DNA of 56,927 nt, from positions 1 through 56,927 of the forward strand of contig CAJUPT010000016.1 of assembly GCA_910588405.1 (NCBI GenBank), written 5' to 3'. Made by a program: the position numbers and the translations under genes. This document shows, in pieces, positions 16,773 to 26,301 of the stretch; positions within the stretch are counted from its first letter, which is position 1; each line of letters starts with the position of its first letter. Origin of the DNA: an uncultured Lachnospiraceae bacterium (GTDB lineage Bacteria > Bacillota > Clostridia > Lachnospirales > Lachnospiraceae). Below the pieces are notes generated by a model that was not told the origin of the DNA, did no database searches, and worked only from the letters and a program-made list of their open reading frames with translations.

Positions 16773-17972
16773 ATGAAAAAGAAGATGATTGCCGTATTGC
16801 TTGCGTGTTCACTGATCGGCGGCTGTCTGACGGGCTGCGGAAATTCCGGTACCGGAGATTCCAAAGACAAAGGTACGACAGCGGCTCCCCAGACAGAAGG
16901 GCAGGAAACGGCTGCCGGGACAGAAGCGAAAGAAACGGCGGCAAAAGAAACGGCAGCCCAGGGGGAGGGCACGGGAAACAGCCTGATCGACGCCTATGCG
17001 GGGATCGATAACGGCGTGGCAGAGGATTTTGTGGCGAGAGATACCTTTATGCTTGAGGGTGAGCTGAGCAAAGAGTACACCATTGCCTATGTGGCTGGAA
17101 ACATGGCGTCAGCCTATTTCTACGCCGGCCCTACGGAGACAAAAGCTTACATTGAATCCCTGGGAGCCAAATGCCTGGTTTCCGACGCGGACGCAGACCT
17201 GGCGACCCAGGTAAACCAGATTGAGAATTTCATTACCCAGGATGTGGATGCTATTATCATTAACGTGGTGGATCCGCCTTCAGGCGTTAGCGAGGCGCTG
17301 CAGAAGGCTGCGGATGCCGGAATTCCCGTGGTAGCGGTGGACAGCGCGCTGGCCGATGACTTCCATAATTATCTTGCCTTTGTGGGCAGCGATAACTATG
17401 CGCTGGGATTTTCCTGCGGCGTAAACGCGGCGAATTATCTGGTGGACCAGAAGGGCGAAGTAGCCGGAACCTGCTGTGTGTTCGACGGCGTGGAAGGAAA
17501 CGCGGTGGCACAGTTGATTTATGACGGATTCTGGGACGGCGTGGCCAGCGTACAGGCCGACCATAAGCTGGAAGAGGTATCCCATCTGTACGGCGGCGCC
17601 TGGACAGAGGAAGCGGGGCTTCAGATGGCAGAGGACATGCTGGTAGCCAACGAACAGATCGATATTATGTTTGCCATCAGCGATCCTTTCCTGATCGGCG
17701 CGCTGACCGCATGTGAACGGGCGGACAGAAACGAGATGTATATGTGCGGTCGTGACGGCGACAAGGCAGCTTTAAAAGCCATCAAAGACGGTACCAATAT
17801 TAAATTTATCGCCGGGCAGGATCCGGTGGGCATGGGTATGATCGGCGCGGATTTAGTGCTGTCCTACCTGGAAAACGGAACGGTTCCGGAAAACAGAATT
17901 CTGCATCTGGCGCCGGTAGAGGCCAATGAACAGAATATCGACGAGGTATATGACCCGGATTCCGCGTTCTAA
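16773..17972 (+). CDS. sugar ABC transporter substrate-binding lipoprotein (RbsB-like)
   Basis: 399-aa extracellular binding protein of the type 1 periplasmic fold (CUT2 class). The signal ends in lipobox LTGC, so Cys22 is the lipidation site, followed by a Thr/Ala/Glu spacer and the binding domain. Typical motifs are QVNQIENFITQDVDAIIINVVDP and AADAGIPVVAVDSAL. GGAGGTG precedes the ATG. A strong hairpin without a T-run just after the gene (17999-18043) probably stabilises its message, giving more binding protein than ATPase or permease. The ligand is probably a monosaccharide or polyol. Confidence 0.92.
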   Translation: MKKKMIAVLLACSLIGGCLTGCGNSGTGDSKDKGTTAAPQTEGQETAAGTEAKETAAKETAAQGEGTGNSLIDAYAGIDNGVAEDFVARDTFMLEGELSKEYTIAYVAGNMASAYFYAGPTETKAYIESLGAKCLVSDADADLATQVNQIENFITQDVDAIIINVVDPPSGVSEALQKAADAGIPVVAVDSALADDFHNYLAFVGSDNYALGFSCGVNAANYLVDQKGEVAGTCCVFDGVEGNAVAQLIYDGFWDGVASVQADHKLEEVSHLYGGAWTEEAGLQMAEDMLVANEQIDIMFAISDPFLIGALTACERADRNEMYMCGRDGDKAALKAIKDGTNIKFIAGQDPVGMGMIGADLVLSYLENGTVPENRILHLAPVEANEQNIDEVYDPDSAF

Positions 17973-17998
17973 TATATGCCTGAAACATAAAGGGTAAA

Positions 17999-18043
17999 GG
18001 GGTGCGGGGCGCCGGGAGACAAAGAACAGCTTTCCGGCACCCC
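17999..18043 (+). other. intercistronic stabilising hairpin after the binding-protein gene
   Basis: GGGGT (17999-18003) pairs with ACCCC (18039-18043), and GCCGG (18011-18015) pairs with CCGGC (18034-18038), with a 7-base bulge on the 5' side. No T-run follows, so it is more likely an RNA stability or partial-termination element than a full terminator. Confidence 0.55.
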
Positions 18044-18073
18044 ATATTAATTAAGAAGTATGGAGAGACGATT

Positions 18074-19564
18074 GTGAACAAGATTTTAAGTCTGAAAGGA
18101 ATCGAAAAATATTTCCAGGCCGTACACGCCCTGAAAAATATCGATCTGGATGTTTATGAAGGCGAGACCTTAGCGCTGGTAGGAGAAAACGGCGCAGGGA
18201 AAAGCACGTTGATGAAGATATTGACAGGCGCCCACAAAAAAGACGCGGGGACGGTTCTGCTGGATGGAAAGGAAACGGAGATCGGCTCCCCGCTGCAGGC
18301 AAAGAGGCTGGGCATTTATCAGGCTTACCAGCGGGCCGAATATGTGCCTGAGCTGACTGTGGCCGAAAATATTTTTCTCGGCGAGGAAGGCTATACGAAA
18401 GGGGGCTTTGTGCCGTGGAAGGCGATTTATGCCAAGGCCCAGCAGTCCATGGATGAGTATGGCCTTGCGATCCGGGCCAAAACAAAGATGAAAGATCTGA
18501 GCGTGGCCCAGTGCCAGCTGGTGACAATTGTAAAGATGCTGAGGCAGAATCCCAGGATTGTGATATTCGACGAACCTACAGCAGTGCTGTCTGACAATGA
18601 GGTGGATATCCTGTTCCGGATGATCGAACAGATTCAGAAAGCCGGAACGACGATCATCTATATTTCCCACAGGCTGGAAGAAATTTTCAAGATTTCCCAC
18701 AGGGTGGCGGTGATGCGGGACGGCGCCATGGTTACCACCCTGGAGAACAAGAACCTGACCAATGATATGCTGGTCAACCATATGCTTGGACGGAAGCTGA
18801 CCGCCATGTTTCCCGAAAAGCGGAAAGGGCCTTTTACGGAGGAAGCATTCCGGATCGAGGGCCTTGCCAATGAAAATATCCATGATATTTCCTTCCGGGT
18901 AGGAAAAGGGGAGATTCTGGGAATCGTGGGCCTGGTAGGCTCCAAACGGACGGAGCTGGCCAGGGCGATTTACGGGATCGACCGGCTGGAATCCGGTTCC
19001 GTTTATATAGAAGGAAAACAGGTTAAGATAAGATCTCCCTATGAGGCGATTAAAAACGGGATTTTTCTTGCGCCGGAGGACCGGAAAGGAGAGGGCGTGG
19101 TGGCGGAACGCTCCATCAAAGAAAATGTGACTTACAGCGACATCGACCGGTTTTTCTCATTCGGAATGGTGAAGCGCAGGCAGGAAACCGAATATGTAAA
19201 CGAAATCAAAGAGCAGATTCATATCAAAGCTCCATCTATAGAGACGCTGTGCAGGCAGCTAAGCGGCGGGAACCAGCAGAAAGTGGTTGTGGCCAAGGCG
19301 CTGACGGCACATCCTAAAGTGCTGATTTTTGACGAGCCCACCCAGGGTATCGACGTGGGCGCCAAAGCGGAAATCTATACGCTGATCCATCAGCTGGCCG
19401 GGCAGGGTACGGCGGTGATCGTTATCTCTTCCGAGACGGAGGAGGCGATAGGGATCGCAGACCGGCTGCTGGTGATGCGGGAAGGGAAAATTTCCGGCAT
19501 GCTTACGGAAGAACAGGATATGACAAGTGAAAATATCATCGCACTAATGTACAGGAGTAATTAA
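18074..19564 (+). CDS. sugar ABC transporter ATP-binding protein (RbsA/MglA-like)
   Basis: 496-aa double ATPase of the CUT2 class. The first half has GENGAGKST (Walker A) and VIFDEPTAVLS (Walker B). The second half has a degenerate P-loop (GLVGSKRTEL) but a full signature LSGGNQQKVVVAKAL and LIFDEPTQGIDVG. This asymmetry is normal for RbsA-type proteins. The start is GTG at 18074 with GGAGAG six bases upstream. It lies between the binding protein and the permease; the permease gene begins one base after its stop codon. Confidence 0.93.
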   Translation: MNKILSLKGIEKYFQAVHALKNIDLDVYEGETLALVGENGAGKSTLMKILTGAHKKDAGTVLLDGKETEIGSPLQAKRLGIYQAYQRAEYVPELTVAENIFLGEEGYTKGGFVPWKAIYAKAQQSMDEYGLAIRAKTKMKDLSVAQCQLVTIVKMLRQNPRIVIFDEPTAVLSDNEVDILFRMIEQIQKAGTTIIYISHRLEEIFKISHRVAVMRDGAMVTTLENKNLTNDMLVNHMLGRKLTAMFPEKRKGPFTEEAFRIEGLANENIHDISFRVGKGEILGIVGLVGSKRTELARAIYGIDRLESGSVYIEGKQVKIRSPYEAIKNGIFLAPEDRKGEGVVAERSIKENVTYSDIDRFFSFGMVKRRQETEYVNEIKEQIHIKAPSIETLCRQLSGGNQQKVVVAKALTAHPKVLIFDEPTQGIDVGAKAEIYTLIHQLAGQGTAVIVISSETEEAIGIADRLLVMREGKISGMLTEEQDMTSENIIALMYRSN

Positions 19565-19565
19565 A

Positions 19566-20549
19566 ATGGTTGGAAAAAAAGAAGGAACAAAGGAATTAAG
19601 CGGATTTTCCCAGGCGATCAAATCCCAGCTGATCCCATTGGCAGTGCTGGTGCTGATTATTGTGATCTCCAGTATCGCGTCGCCGGTGTTTTTGACAAAG
19701 TCCAATTTTGAAAACCTTGTTTTGCAGATGGCCGTGTCTATGATTGTGTCCTGCGGCATGTTTACCATACTATTGACCGGGGGCATCGATCTTTCCGTAG
19801 GCTCGGTGGCTGCGGTGGCCGGCGTGATGGCGTCAACCTGGCTGGAAAGCCATAACTGGGTAGCGGCCGGGTTTATGGCTGTTCTTGTAGGTGCGCTGTT
19901 TGGGATATTGAACGGCCTTCTGGTATCAAAGCTTAAGGTGGCGCCTTTTATCACAACCCTTGGCACCATGTATTTTGCCCGGGGCATGGCTTACTGGTTT
20001 ACCAGCGCCAAGACGATCCAGTGGACCGGCTTTGAGAATGTGGCCGGATTTAAGATGCTGGGCGGCGGACGGCTGTTCGGGTTTCTTCCGGTGCCTACGC
20101 TGATCTGGATCCTGGTATATCTTCTGACAGTCATTTTGATCAAGTTTTCAAAATTCGGCCGTATCTGCTATGCCATAGGCGGAAATGAGGAAGCGGCCCG
20201 GCTAAGCGGAATCAAAACAGAATTTTACAAGATACTGCCTTATGCCTTCACGGGGCTTCTGGCAGGCCTTGGCGGCGTCGTGCTGGCGGCCAGGCTGGGC
20301 GTAGGCTCCCCGGCCAGCGGCGACGGGCTGGAAATGGACTGCATCACGGCCGTGGTGGTAGGCGGGACTTCCCTGTCCGGCGGCTCCGGCAATGTGCTGG
20401 GGATCCTGATCGGCGCCTTTATCCTGGCGATTATCACAAATATTTTAAATCTGTGCAACGTACCCGCCTATCCGCAGCAGATGTTAAAGGGCGCGATTAT
20501 CATCGCCGCGGTGATCCTTTCCACGATTAAAGAGAAAAAGAAACATTAA
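19566..20549 (+). CDS. sugar ABC transporter permease (RbsC-like)
   Basis: 327-aa membrane permease with 8-10 hydrophobic helices. Family motifs are LLTGGIDLSVGSVAA, ALFGILNGLLVSKLKVAPFITTLGTM, and IGGNEEAARLSGI, which contains the cytoplasmic loop that contacts the ATPase. The protein also has AVVVGGTSLSGGSGNVLG near the C-terminus. A single permease subunit fits the CUT2 class, which uses a homodimer. The start follows the ATPase stop directly, suggesting translational coupling. Confidence 0.93.
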   Translation: MVGKKEGTKELSGFSQAIKSQLIPLAVLVLIIVISSIASPVFLTKSNFENLVLQMAVSMIVSCGMFTILLTGGIDLSVGSVAAVAGVMASTWLESHNWVAAGFMAVLVGALFGILNGLLVSKLKVAPFITTLGTMYFARGMAYWFTSAKTIQWTGFENVAGFKMLGGGRLFGFLPVPTLIWILVYLLTVILIKFSKFGRICYAIGGNEEAARLSGIKTEFYKILPYAFTGLLAGLGGVVLAARLGVGSPASGDGLEMDCITAVVVGGTSLSGGSGNVLGILIGAFILAIITNILNLCNVPAYPQQMLKGAIIIAAVILSTIKEKKKH

Positions 20550-20587
20550 CTCTAAAAAACAGCGGAACTACAATAAGGAGGAAGACT

Positions 20588-21592
20588 ATGAAAGCGATAT
20601 TATTAAATGCCGTGGAACAGATGAAAGTGGGAGACACAGCGGTTCCGGTTCCAAAAGAAGACGAGGTTCTGATTAAAGTAAAAGCAGCCGGCCTGTGCGG
20701 CTCGGATTTCCATATTTACCACGGGACATACCCGGCGGTCTATCCCCTGATTCAGGGGCACGAATTTTCCGGCGTGATCGAACAGGCGGGGAAAAATGTA
20801 AAAGGATGGAAGGCCGGCCAGCGGGTAACGGCTGATCCGAATATATACTGCCATCACTGTTATTACTGCCTGAACGGCCAGGAAAACATGTGTGAGAATG
20901 CCCAGGCCTCCGGCGTGACAAGGGACGGGGCTTTTGCGGAATATGTGGCTGTGCCTGCTTCCCAGCTCTATGAGCTGCCTGAAAACATCAGTTTTGAGGA
21001 GGGCGCGCTGATCGAGCCTTTGGCCTGCGCGATTTACGGGGTAAAACGGCTGCAGCCGGAATACGGCGGGAAAGCGGTGGTTTTCGGCGCGGGGCCGATG
21101 GGGCTTCTGCTGCTGAAAGCGCTGAATATTGCGGGAATGAGCCAGGTCGCCATCGTAGACCTTGACCCCGTATGCTTGGAGCGGGCGGCGGCGATGGGCG
21201 CGGCAAAAACCTTCCGGAATATCGGGGAGGTTAAGAAGGCGTATCCGAAAGGCTTTGACGTGGTGGTAGATGCCACGGGCAATCCGAAAGTGATAGGACA
21301 AATGTTTGGCGTGGCGGCAAAGCGTGCCAGAATCCTTCAGTTTGGCTGTGCCGATACGGATACGATGGTTCCCATAAGCCCGTACCAGATTTATGCCAAC
21401 GACTGGACTTATATCGGGACATGCACTGCGGTCCATACCTATTCACAGGCCATAGACCTGGTTTCCCAGGGCAAGATCCGCGTAAAGGATGTGATCAGCC
21501 AGGTGGTTTCCATGGAGACGCTGGCGGGATATCTGACTAACGGAAAGCCTGCGGGAACGATGAAGATCGTGATGAAGCCTGACGGGGCTTAA
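20588..21592 (+). CDS. zinc-dependent alcohol dehydrogenase (polyol dehydrogenase-like)
   Basis: 334-aa medium-chain NAD(P)-dependent dehydrogenase. The catalytic zinc ligands are visible: Cys in GLCGSDFH, His-Glu in GHEFSGV, and Glu in IEPLACAIYG. The structural zinc loop has CHHCYYCLNGQENMC. The nucleotide-binding fold has VFGAGPMGLLLLKA. The overall pattern resembles arabinitol/sorbitol-type or threonine-type dehydrogenases. In this operon oxidation of a polyol to a ketose, feeding the FGGY kinase next to it, is the likely role. GGAGG is correctly placed. The exact substrate cannot be read. Confidence 0.88.
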   Translation: MKAILLNAVEQMKVGDTAVPVPKEDEVLIKVKAAGLCGSDFHIYHGTYPAVYPLIQGHEFSGVIEQAGKNVKGWKAGQRVTADPNIYCHHCYYCLNGQENMCENAQASGVTRDGAFAEYVAVPASQLYELPENISFEEGALIEPLACAIYGVKRLQPEYGGKAVVFGAGPMGLLLLKALNIAGMSQVAIVDLDPVCLERAAAMGAAKTFRNIGEVKKAYPKGFDVVVDATGNPKVIGQMFGVAAKRARILQFGCADTDTMVPISPYQIYANDWTYIGTCTAVHTYSQAIDLVSQGKIRVKDVISQVVSMETLAGYLTNGKPAGTMKIVMKPDGA

Positions 21593-21637
21593 GTGAACTT
21601 TGTGACTGGTTAACAACTGATAAAAAGGATGCGGCAG

Positions 21638-23152
21638 ATGTTAAAGGAAAAATATTTTTTATCGCTGGATCTGGGCACCCAGGGAACGAAGGCTGCGCTG
21701 GTAAACCTGTCCGGGGATGTCCTGTACAGCGCGTTTTCTGAAAACAGGTATACGGAGAAGGACGACGGGGAAATCAGCATCCCGGCCGAAGAACTGACCA
21801 AGGGCGTGCTTTTGGCTACGCAAACGCTGCTGCGGGAAAGCAAAGCGGACGCCTCCTGCATCGCTGGCATTGCGGTGGTGGCGATGATGGCCGGTATCGT
21901 GGGGATCGACGAGGACTGGAATCCGGTGATTCCTTATGACCCAGGACTGGATAAGCGGTGCGAATCGTCGATCAGAAAAATGCAGGCGATGGGAGAGGAA
22001 CGGATTATCCGTCTGTCCGGCTGTCCCATCATTGTGGCCCAGGGGGCGAAGATTTACTGGTGGAAAGAAAACCATCCGGAGATTTTCGCGAAAATCCGGA
22101 AAATGATCCCTGCGTCTACCTATGTGTCAGGCCGGATGGCCGGCTTAAAGGCGGAGGAGGCCTACATCGATTATACCCATATCCACCTGACCAATATGGC
22201 GGATACGAAAAAGGGCTGCTGGTCCGATGAGCTTCTGGAGCTGTTTGGGATTCCGGAAGGAATTATGCCGAAGATCGTGGCGCCTTTTGATGTGGCGGGC
22301 CATGTGTCGGGAGAATGGGCGGCGCAGTCAGGTTTGAAGGAAGGCACCCCCATTATGGCCGGATGCGGCGATACGGCGGCCTCCTGCCTGGGAGCCGGGC
22401 TGGTCAAAAGCAATATGGTTCTGGATGTGGCGGGGACTGCCTCCGTCATCACCGCCTGCGTGGATGAATACCATCCGGATACGGAAAAAAAGATTCTTTT
22501 GTACCCCCGGTCGGTGATCCCAAAGCTTTTTACTCCCTTTGGCTTTGTGCTGGGCGGCCAGGATATGAGCTGGTATCATGACCAGGTCAATTATGACGGC
22601 GGCCTGCCCTTTGATGCCCTCTCAAAAGAGACTGCAGGCGTGGAAAATGATTCTTTATTTTTTATTCCTTTTTTCGCGGGCAGGATCTGTCCCAGCGACG
22701 CCTGCTTTTCCGGGCATTGGATCGGCCTGAAATTTTATCATGGCAGGGCTCATATGTTTAAATCCATTATGGAGTCCATCGGGTATGAATACCGATTTTA
22801 CTTAAAACGGATCAAAGAAATGTTCCCGGGGCTTGAGGTGAAGGAAGTTTTTACCAGCGCGGGAGGCGCCAGGTCCGAGGAATTTATCCGGATTAAGGCG
22901 GATGTGCTGGGCCTGCCCTTTGTACAGCTTCTGCAAAAAGATACCTCCCATAAGGCGGCGGCGGTAATCGCCGGGTACGGAACGTGGATTTTTAAAGATA
23001 TGGCAGAGGCCGCATCCGAAATGAATGCCAGAAGCAGGGGGAAAACCTTTGTTCCGGACAGTGTGCAGGCGGAACGGTACGGCAGGCAATACCGGAAGTA
23101 CCAGGAGATTGTGGCGCGCCTTGGTGAAATGCACAAAGAAAATATCTGTTAA
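21638..23152 (+). CDS. FGGY-family carbohydrate kinase (xylulokinase-like)
   Basis: About 504 aa. The N-terminus has the ATPase motif FLSLDLGTQGTKAALV, and the middle has GTPIMAGCGDTAASCLGAG, the glycine-rich motif of the FGGY fold. Near the C-terminus TSAGGARSEEFIRIKADVLG matches the family GG.. motif before the adenosine pocket. Xylulokinase is the nearest type, but L-ribulo-, ribulo- and other ketose kinases look alike. The ATG at 21638 is preferred because AAAGG lies nine bases before it; an ATG at 21629 is too close. It follows the dehydrogenase, which would supply a ketose. Confidence 0.88.
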   Translation: MLKEKYFLSLDLGTQGTKAALVNLSGDVLYSAFSENRYTEKDDGEISIPAEELTKGVLLATQTLLRESKADASCIAGIAVVAMMAGIVGIDEDWNPVIPYDPGLDKRCESSIRKMQAMGEERIIRLSGCPIIVAQGAKIYWWKENHPEIFAKIRKMIPASTYVSGRMAGLKAEEAYIDYTHIHLTNMADTKKGCWSDELLELFGIPEGIMPKIVAPFDVAGHVSGEWAAQSGLKEGTPIMAGCGDTAASCLGAGLVKSNMVLDVAGTASVITACVDEYHPDTEKKILLYPRSVIPKLFTPFGFVLGGQDMSWYHDQVNYDGGLPFDALSKETAGVENDSLFFIPFFAGRICPSDACFSGHWIGLKFYHGRAHMFKSIMESIGYEYRFYLKRIKEMFPGLEVKEVFTSAGGARSEEFIRIKADVLGLPFVQLLQKDTSHKAAAVIAGYGTWIFKDMAEAASEMNARSRGKTFVPDSVQAERYGRQYRKYQEIVARLGEMHKENIC

Positions 23153-23199
23153 AGGTTTGCCGGGCATGGGCGGCAAGCCGCGCCGGGAAAGAGGAGAAT

Positions 23200-24312
23200 A
23201 TGACATCAAAAGAGAGAGTATTAAAAGCACTGAACCATGAGCAGACGGATCGGGTGCCCCTGGATCTGGGAGGGATGGCCTGCTGCCTGTTAGACGGCGT
23301 TTATTTTAAACTGAAAAACTATCTTGGCTTTAAAGAAGATATCCCGCCCTTTAGGGAGGGCAGCAACGCCTGTTATTATGACGAGAGAATCCTTGATTAT
23401 TTTCAGGTCGATATCCGCCGCCTGTTTGTGAAGACAAATAAAAAATTTCCGGTTCATTATCCGGACGGTTCTTTTCAGAATGAGTGGGGGGTTGTCCAGA
23501 AGAAGGGTCCTTTCGGGATGGAGTTTGTGAAAAATCCGCTGGAGGATGCGGATACGGCGGATCTGGCTTCCTATGCCTGGCCCCGGGCGGAGGAGCTGAT
23601 CGACCTTACTGGGATGAAGGAACAGGCTCAGAGGTTATATGAGGACAATCAATATGCCGTCGCCCTGCGGGCGCCGATGAACGGGATTTTTGAGCTGGCC
23701 TGCTGGCTTCGGGGAACGGAAAACTTTATGGTAGATATGCTTTCCGACGAGGAATTTGCCCACGGGCTGACAGACCAGGTGGCCAGGGTACAGATGGAAT
23801 GGTACGGCTATGTGCTGGATGAGATCGGCCCTTATGTGGATATCGTGGAAACCGGCGACGATTACGGCTCCCAGACCTCTTTGCTGCTGTCCCCCGAATG
23901 CCTGGAGACATTTATCCTTTCAAAGCGAAAAAAGCTGAACGCGATGATTAAGGAGAAAGCGCCCCGTGCAAAAGTGTTCCTGCACAGCTGCGGCGCGGTT
24001 CGGAAAGCGATTCCGGCGATCATAGGCTGCGGCGTGGATATCCTGAACCCGATTCAGACTGTGGCGGCGGATATGGACCCGTATGGGCTGAAACAGGAAT
24101 TTGGCAGCCAGATCTGTTTCCACGGAGGCGTGGATACCCAGAAGGCGATGCGGGGAACCGTCCAGGATGTGCGGGATGAAGTGAAAAAAATGCTGGATGC
24201 CATGTACTATGACGGCGGATATATTCTTTCCAGCTGCAACCATATCCAGAATGATATCCCGGTGGAAAATATTATCGCCATGTTTGAGGCGGCGAAGGAA
24301 TTCAGCCTATGA
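23200..24312 (+). CDS. URO-D-fold methyltransferase-like protein
   Basis: 370-aa member of the uroporphyrinogen decarboxylase superfamily. Haem synthesis is unlikely: the gene sits between sugar kinases. The protein shows His-Ser-Cys in FLHSCGAVRKAIP and a second Cys in LSSCNHIQNDIP, the spaced His-x-Cys...Cys pattern that binds zinc in the methyl-corrinoid methyltransferases MtaA and MtbA. I therefore read it as a methyl-transfer or O-demethylation protein rather than a decarboxylase. No corrinoid protein is encoded in the window. AAGAGGAG precedes the ATG. The end overlaps or nearly touches the PfkB gene. Confidence 0.8.
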   Translation: MTSKERVLKALNHEQTDRVPLDLGGMACCLLDGVYFKLKNYLGFKEDIPPFREGSNACYYDERILDYFQVDIRRLFVKTNKKFPVHYPDGSFQNEWGVVQKKGPFGMEFVKNPLEDADTADLASYAWPRAEELIDLTGMKEQAQRLYEDNQYAVALRAPMNGIFELACWLRGTENFMVDMLSDEEFAHGLTDQVARVQMEWYGYVLDEIGPYVDIVETGDDYGSQTSLLLSPECLETFILSKRKKLNAMIKEKAPRAKVFLHSCGAVRKAIPAIIGCGVDILNPIQTVAADMDPYGLKQEFGSQICFHGGVDTQKAMRGTVQDVRDEVKKMLDAMYYDGGYILSSCNHIQNDIPVENIIAMFEAAKEFSL

Positions 24313-24320
24313 GGCAGTGT

Positions 24321-25265
24321 ATGATTGCTACGGTGACGTTAAATCCGGCCATCGACCATCTGGTAACCCTTTCCGGGTTTCGGGAGGGACAGTTAAACCG
24401 AGCCGATGAAGCCTATGTGTTTCCCGGCGGGAAAGGGGTCAATGTATCCATTATTTTAAGCAGGCTGGGCATGGCTACGGAAGCTTTCGGATTTCTGGCC
24501 GGCGATACCGGAAAGGCTTATGAGGCTATGCTTTGCCGTTACGGCGTTTCATGTCAGTTTGTCTGGCTGGATCATGGGTTTACCAGGATCAATACGAAGA
24601 TCACTGCCGGGCAGGAAACGGAGATTAACGGAAACGGGCCTGTGATCGGGAAAGAGGACATAGACAGGCTGGCGGCGGAGCTTGGGTCGTTAAAGCCCGG
24701 GGATTATCTGGTTTTGTCCGGGAATGTGCCGAAAGGGCTGGCTGGCGCTTATACATATCTTGTGGAAAAACTGCGGCCTTCGGGGCTTCATATCGCTGCG
24801 GATACCACCGGGAAAGAACTGATGAGATTGTTATCCTGCCATCCGTTTCTGATTAAGCCGAACCTTAAGGAGCTGGAGGAGCTGTGCGGTATGTCTGTTC
24901 GGAGGGCGGAAGATTTGGAGGAATGTATCCGCAGGCTGCGCCGGGCAGGGGCGGAAAACATCCTGGTGTCCATGGGCAAGGAGGGCGCGGTGCTCTTTAC
25001 GGCCGACGGCCAGGTATTCTATGCGGAGGGAATCCGGGGAGCCGTAGGCAATACCGTGGGAGCCGGGGATTCCATGCTGGCAGGCTTTCTGGCGGGATGG
25101 GCGGCGGAACAAAGCTGGCAGAAAGCGCTGGAAACCGGAGCCGCGGCGGGGACGGCGACGGCCTTTGCCTTTGGGCTGGCAGAAAGGGACGGGATTGAAG
25201 CGGTTCGGCCGTCAGTAACGGTTCGCGACTGTACCTTTGGGTTTCCGGGATTAACTGAGGCGTAA
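24321..25265 (+). CDS. PfkB-family sugar-phosphate kinase (1-phosphofructokinase / tagatose-6-phosphate kinase type)
   Basis: About 314 aa. The N-terminus MIATVTLNPAIDHLV and PGGKGVNVSIILSRLG are characteristic of the FruK/LacC branch. The C-terminal motif GAVGNTVGAGDSMLAGFLAG carries the catalytic Asp. It would phosphorylate a ketose 1- or 6-phosphate to a bisphosphate that an aldolase can split. No aldolase gene is in the window. ATG at 24321 matches the family start and has GAGG six bases before it; an ATG at 24309 overlapping the previous stop codon is the alternative. Confidence 0.88.
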   Translation: MIATVTLNPAIDHLVTLSGFREGQLNRADEAYVFPGGKGVNVSIILSRLGMATEAFGFLAGDTGKAYEAMLCRYGVSCQFVWLDHGFTRINTKITAGQETEINGNGPVIGKEDIDRLAAELGSLKPGDYLVLSGNVPKGLAGAYTYLVEKLRPSGLHIAADTTGKELMRLLSCHPFLIKPNLKELEELCGMSVRRAEDLEECIRRLRRAGAENILVSMGKEGAVLFTADGQVFYAEGIRGAVGNTVGAGDSMLAGFLAGWAAEQSWQKALETGAAAGTATAFAFGLAERDGIEAVRPSVTVRDCTFGFPGLTEA

Positions 25266-25336
25266 AAGAAAAAATAGGAAAAACTTTCTGAAATTGAATC
25301 CGGGCAGAGAGGCTGTAAAAGCCGGAAAGAGGGCAA

Positions 25337-26269
25337 ATGAAAACGATAGGAATAGATTTCGGCGGCACGGCGATTAAGCTGGCGGCTATGGAAGACGGGC
25401 GTATATTAAACCAGACCTCGATTCCGGCTTATGCGCAGAACGGACTTGCAGCCAGGCTTAAGGATACAAAACAGGCGGTGTTTAAGGTGGCCGGCGGCCA
25501 AGGGCTGAAGAGTTTTTCCTGCGTGGGGATTTCCATGCCGGGCATCGTGGATCCGATCAGGAAACGGCCCGTGGGGCTGATCGGGAAATTTGAGGACAGC
25601 CTGGGGATGAACTTGGAGGGCTGGTGCCGGGAGGCCTTCGGCCTGCCGATGGTGATGGAGATGGATTCCAAGCTTGCTCTTCTGGGGGAACTGCATTACG
25701 GCTGTGCCCGGGGTTTTCAGGATGCGGCCATGCTGATTCTGGGAACCGGCGTGGGGACGGCGGTGGCTTATGAGGGAAAGATCCTGAAAAGCAGGCATTA
25801 TACGGCAGGCGCCCTAGCCTCGCATATTATTATCGATGTCAACGGCCCCGGCTGTATCTGCAATAACCAGGGCTGCCTGGAAGCCATGGCTTCCGGATGG
25901 GCGCTTAAGCGGCTGGTAAAGCAGGATCCGGGATATGGAGAAAGCGGCTTGTCCGGCGAGGCGGGGCTGGATTTCAGGGTGCTGCAAAAATGGTACCAAA
26001 AGCAGGATGCCGTGGCTGTGCGGGCGGTCAGACACTGTGTAAAGTCATGGAGAACCGGGATTTTGAACCTGATCCATGCCTATGACCCGGAGGTGGTGGT
26101 GCTAAGCGGCGGCATCATGAATTTTGAGGGGCTGTACGAAATGCTGTCGGAAGGAATCCAGGAGCATATTTGGGACTGCTGCGGCAACGTGGAGATCAGG
26201 AAGGCAAAGGATCCGGAAAATTCTGTGTTATACGGCCTGCATTACCTGTGCCGGCATCCGGATATCTGA
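25337..26269 (+). CDS. ROK family sugar kinase
   Basis: 310-aa kinase without a DNA-binding domain, so an enzyme rather than a NagC/Xyl-type repressor. It starts with the phosphate-binding GIDFGGTAIKLAAMEDG, has LGTGVGTAVAYEGK and the ROK zinc site GPGCICNNQGCLEAMASG. ROK kinases phosphorylate glucose, mannose, allose or amino sugars at O6. In this operon its substrate is probably the imported sugar or an isomerised form. It lies between the PfkB kinase and the second dehydrogenase. Confidence 0.9.
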   Translation: MKTIGIDFGGTAIKLAAMEDGRILNQTSIPAYAQNGLAARLKDTKQAVFKVAGGQGLKSFSCVGISMPGIVDPIRKRPVGLIGKFEDSLGMNLEGWCREAFGLPMVMEMDSKLALLGELHYGCARGFQDAAMLILGTGVGTAVAYEGKILKSRHYTAGALASHIIIDVNGPGCICNNQGCLEAMASGWALKRLVKQDPGYGESGLSGEAGLDFRVLQKWYQKQDAVAVRAVRHCVKSWRTGILNLIHAYDPEVVVLSGGIMNFEGLYEMLSEGIQEHIWDCCGNVEIRKAKDPENSVLYGLHYLCRHPDI

Positions 26270-26301
26270 CGGGACAGGAAGAACAGGGAGGGATTATAAA
26301 G

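Noticed and set aside
23200..24312. HemE (uroporphyrinogen decarboxylase) of haem synthesis
   Set aside because: The sugar-operon context and the His-x-Cys...Cys pattern fit the methyltransferase branch; no other haem genes are present.
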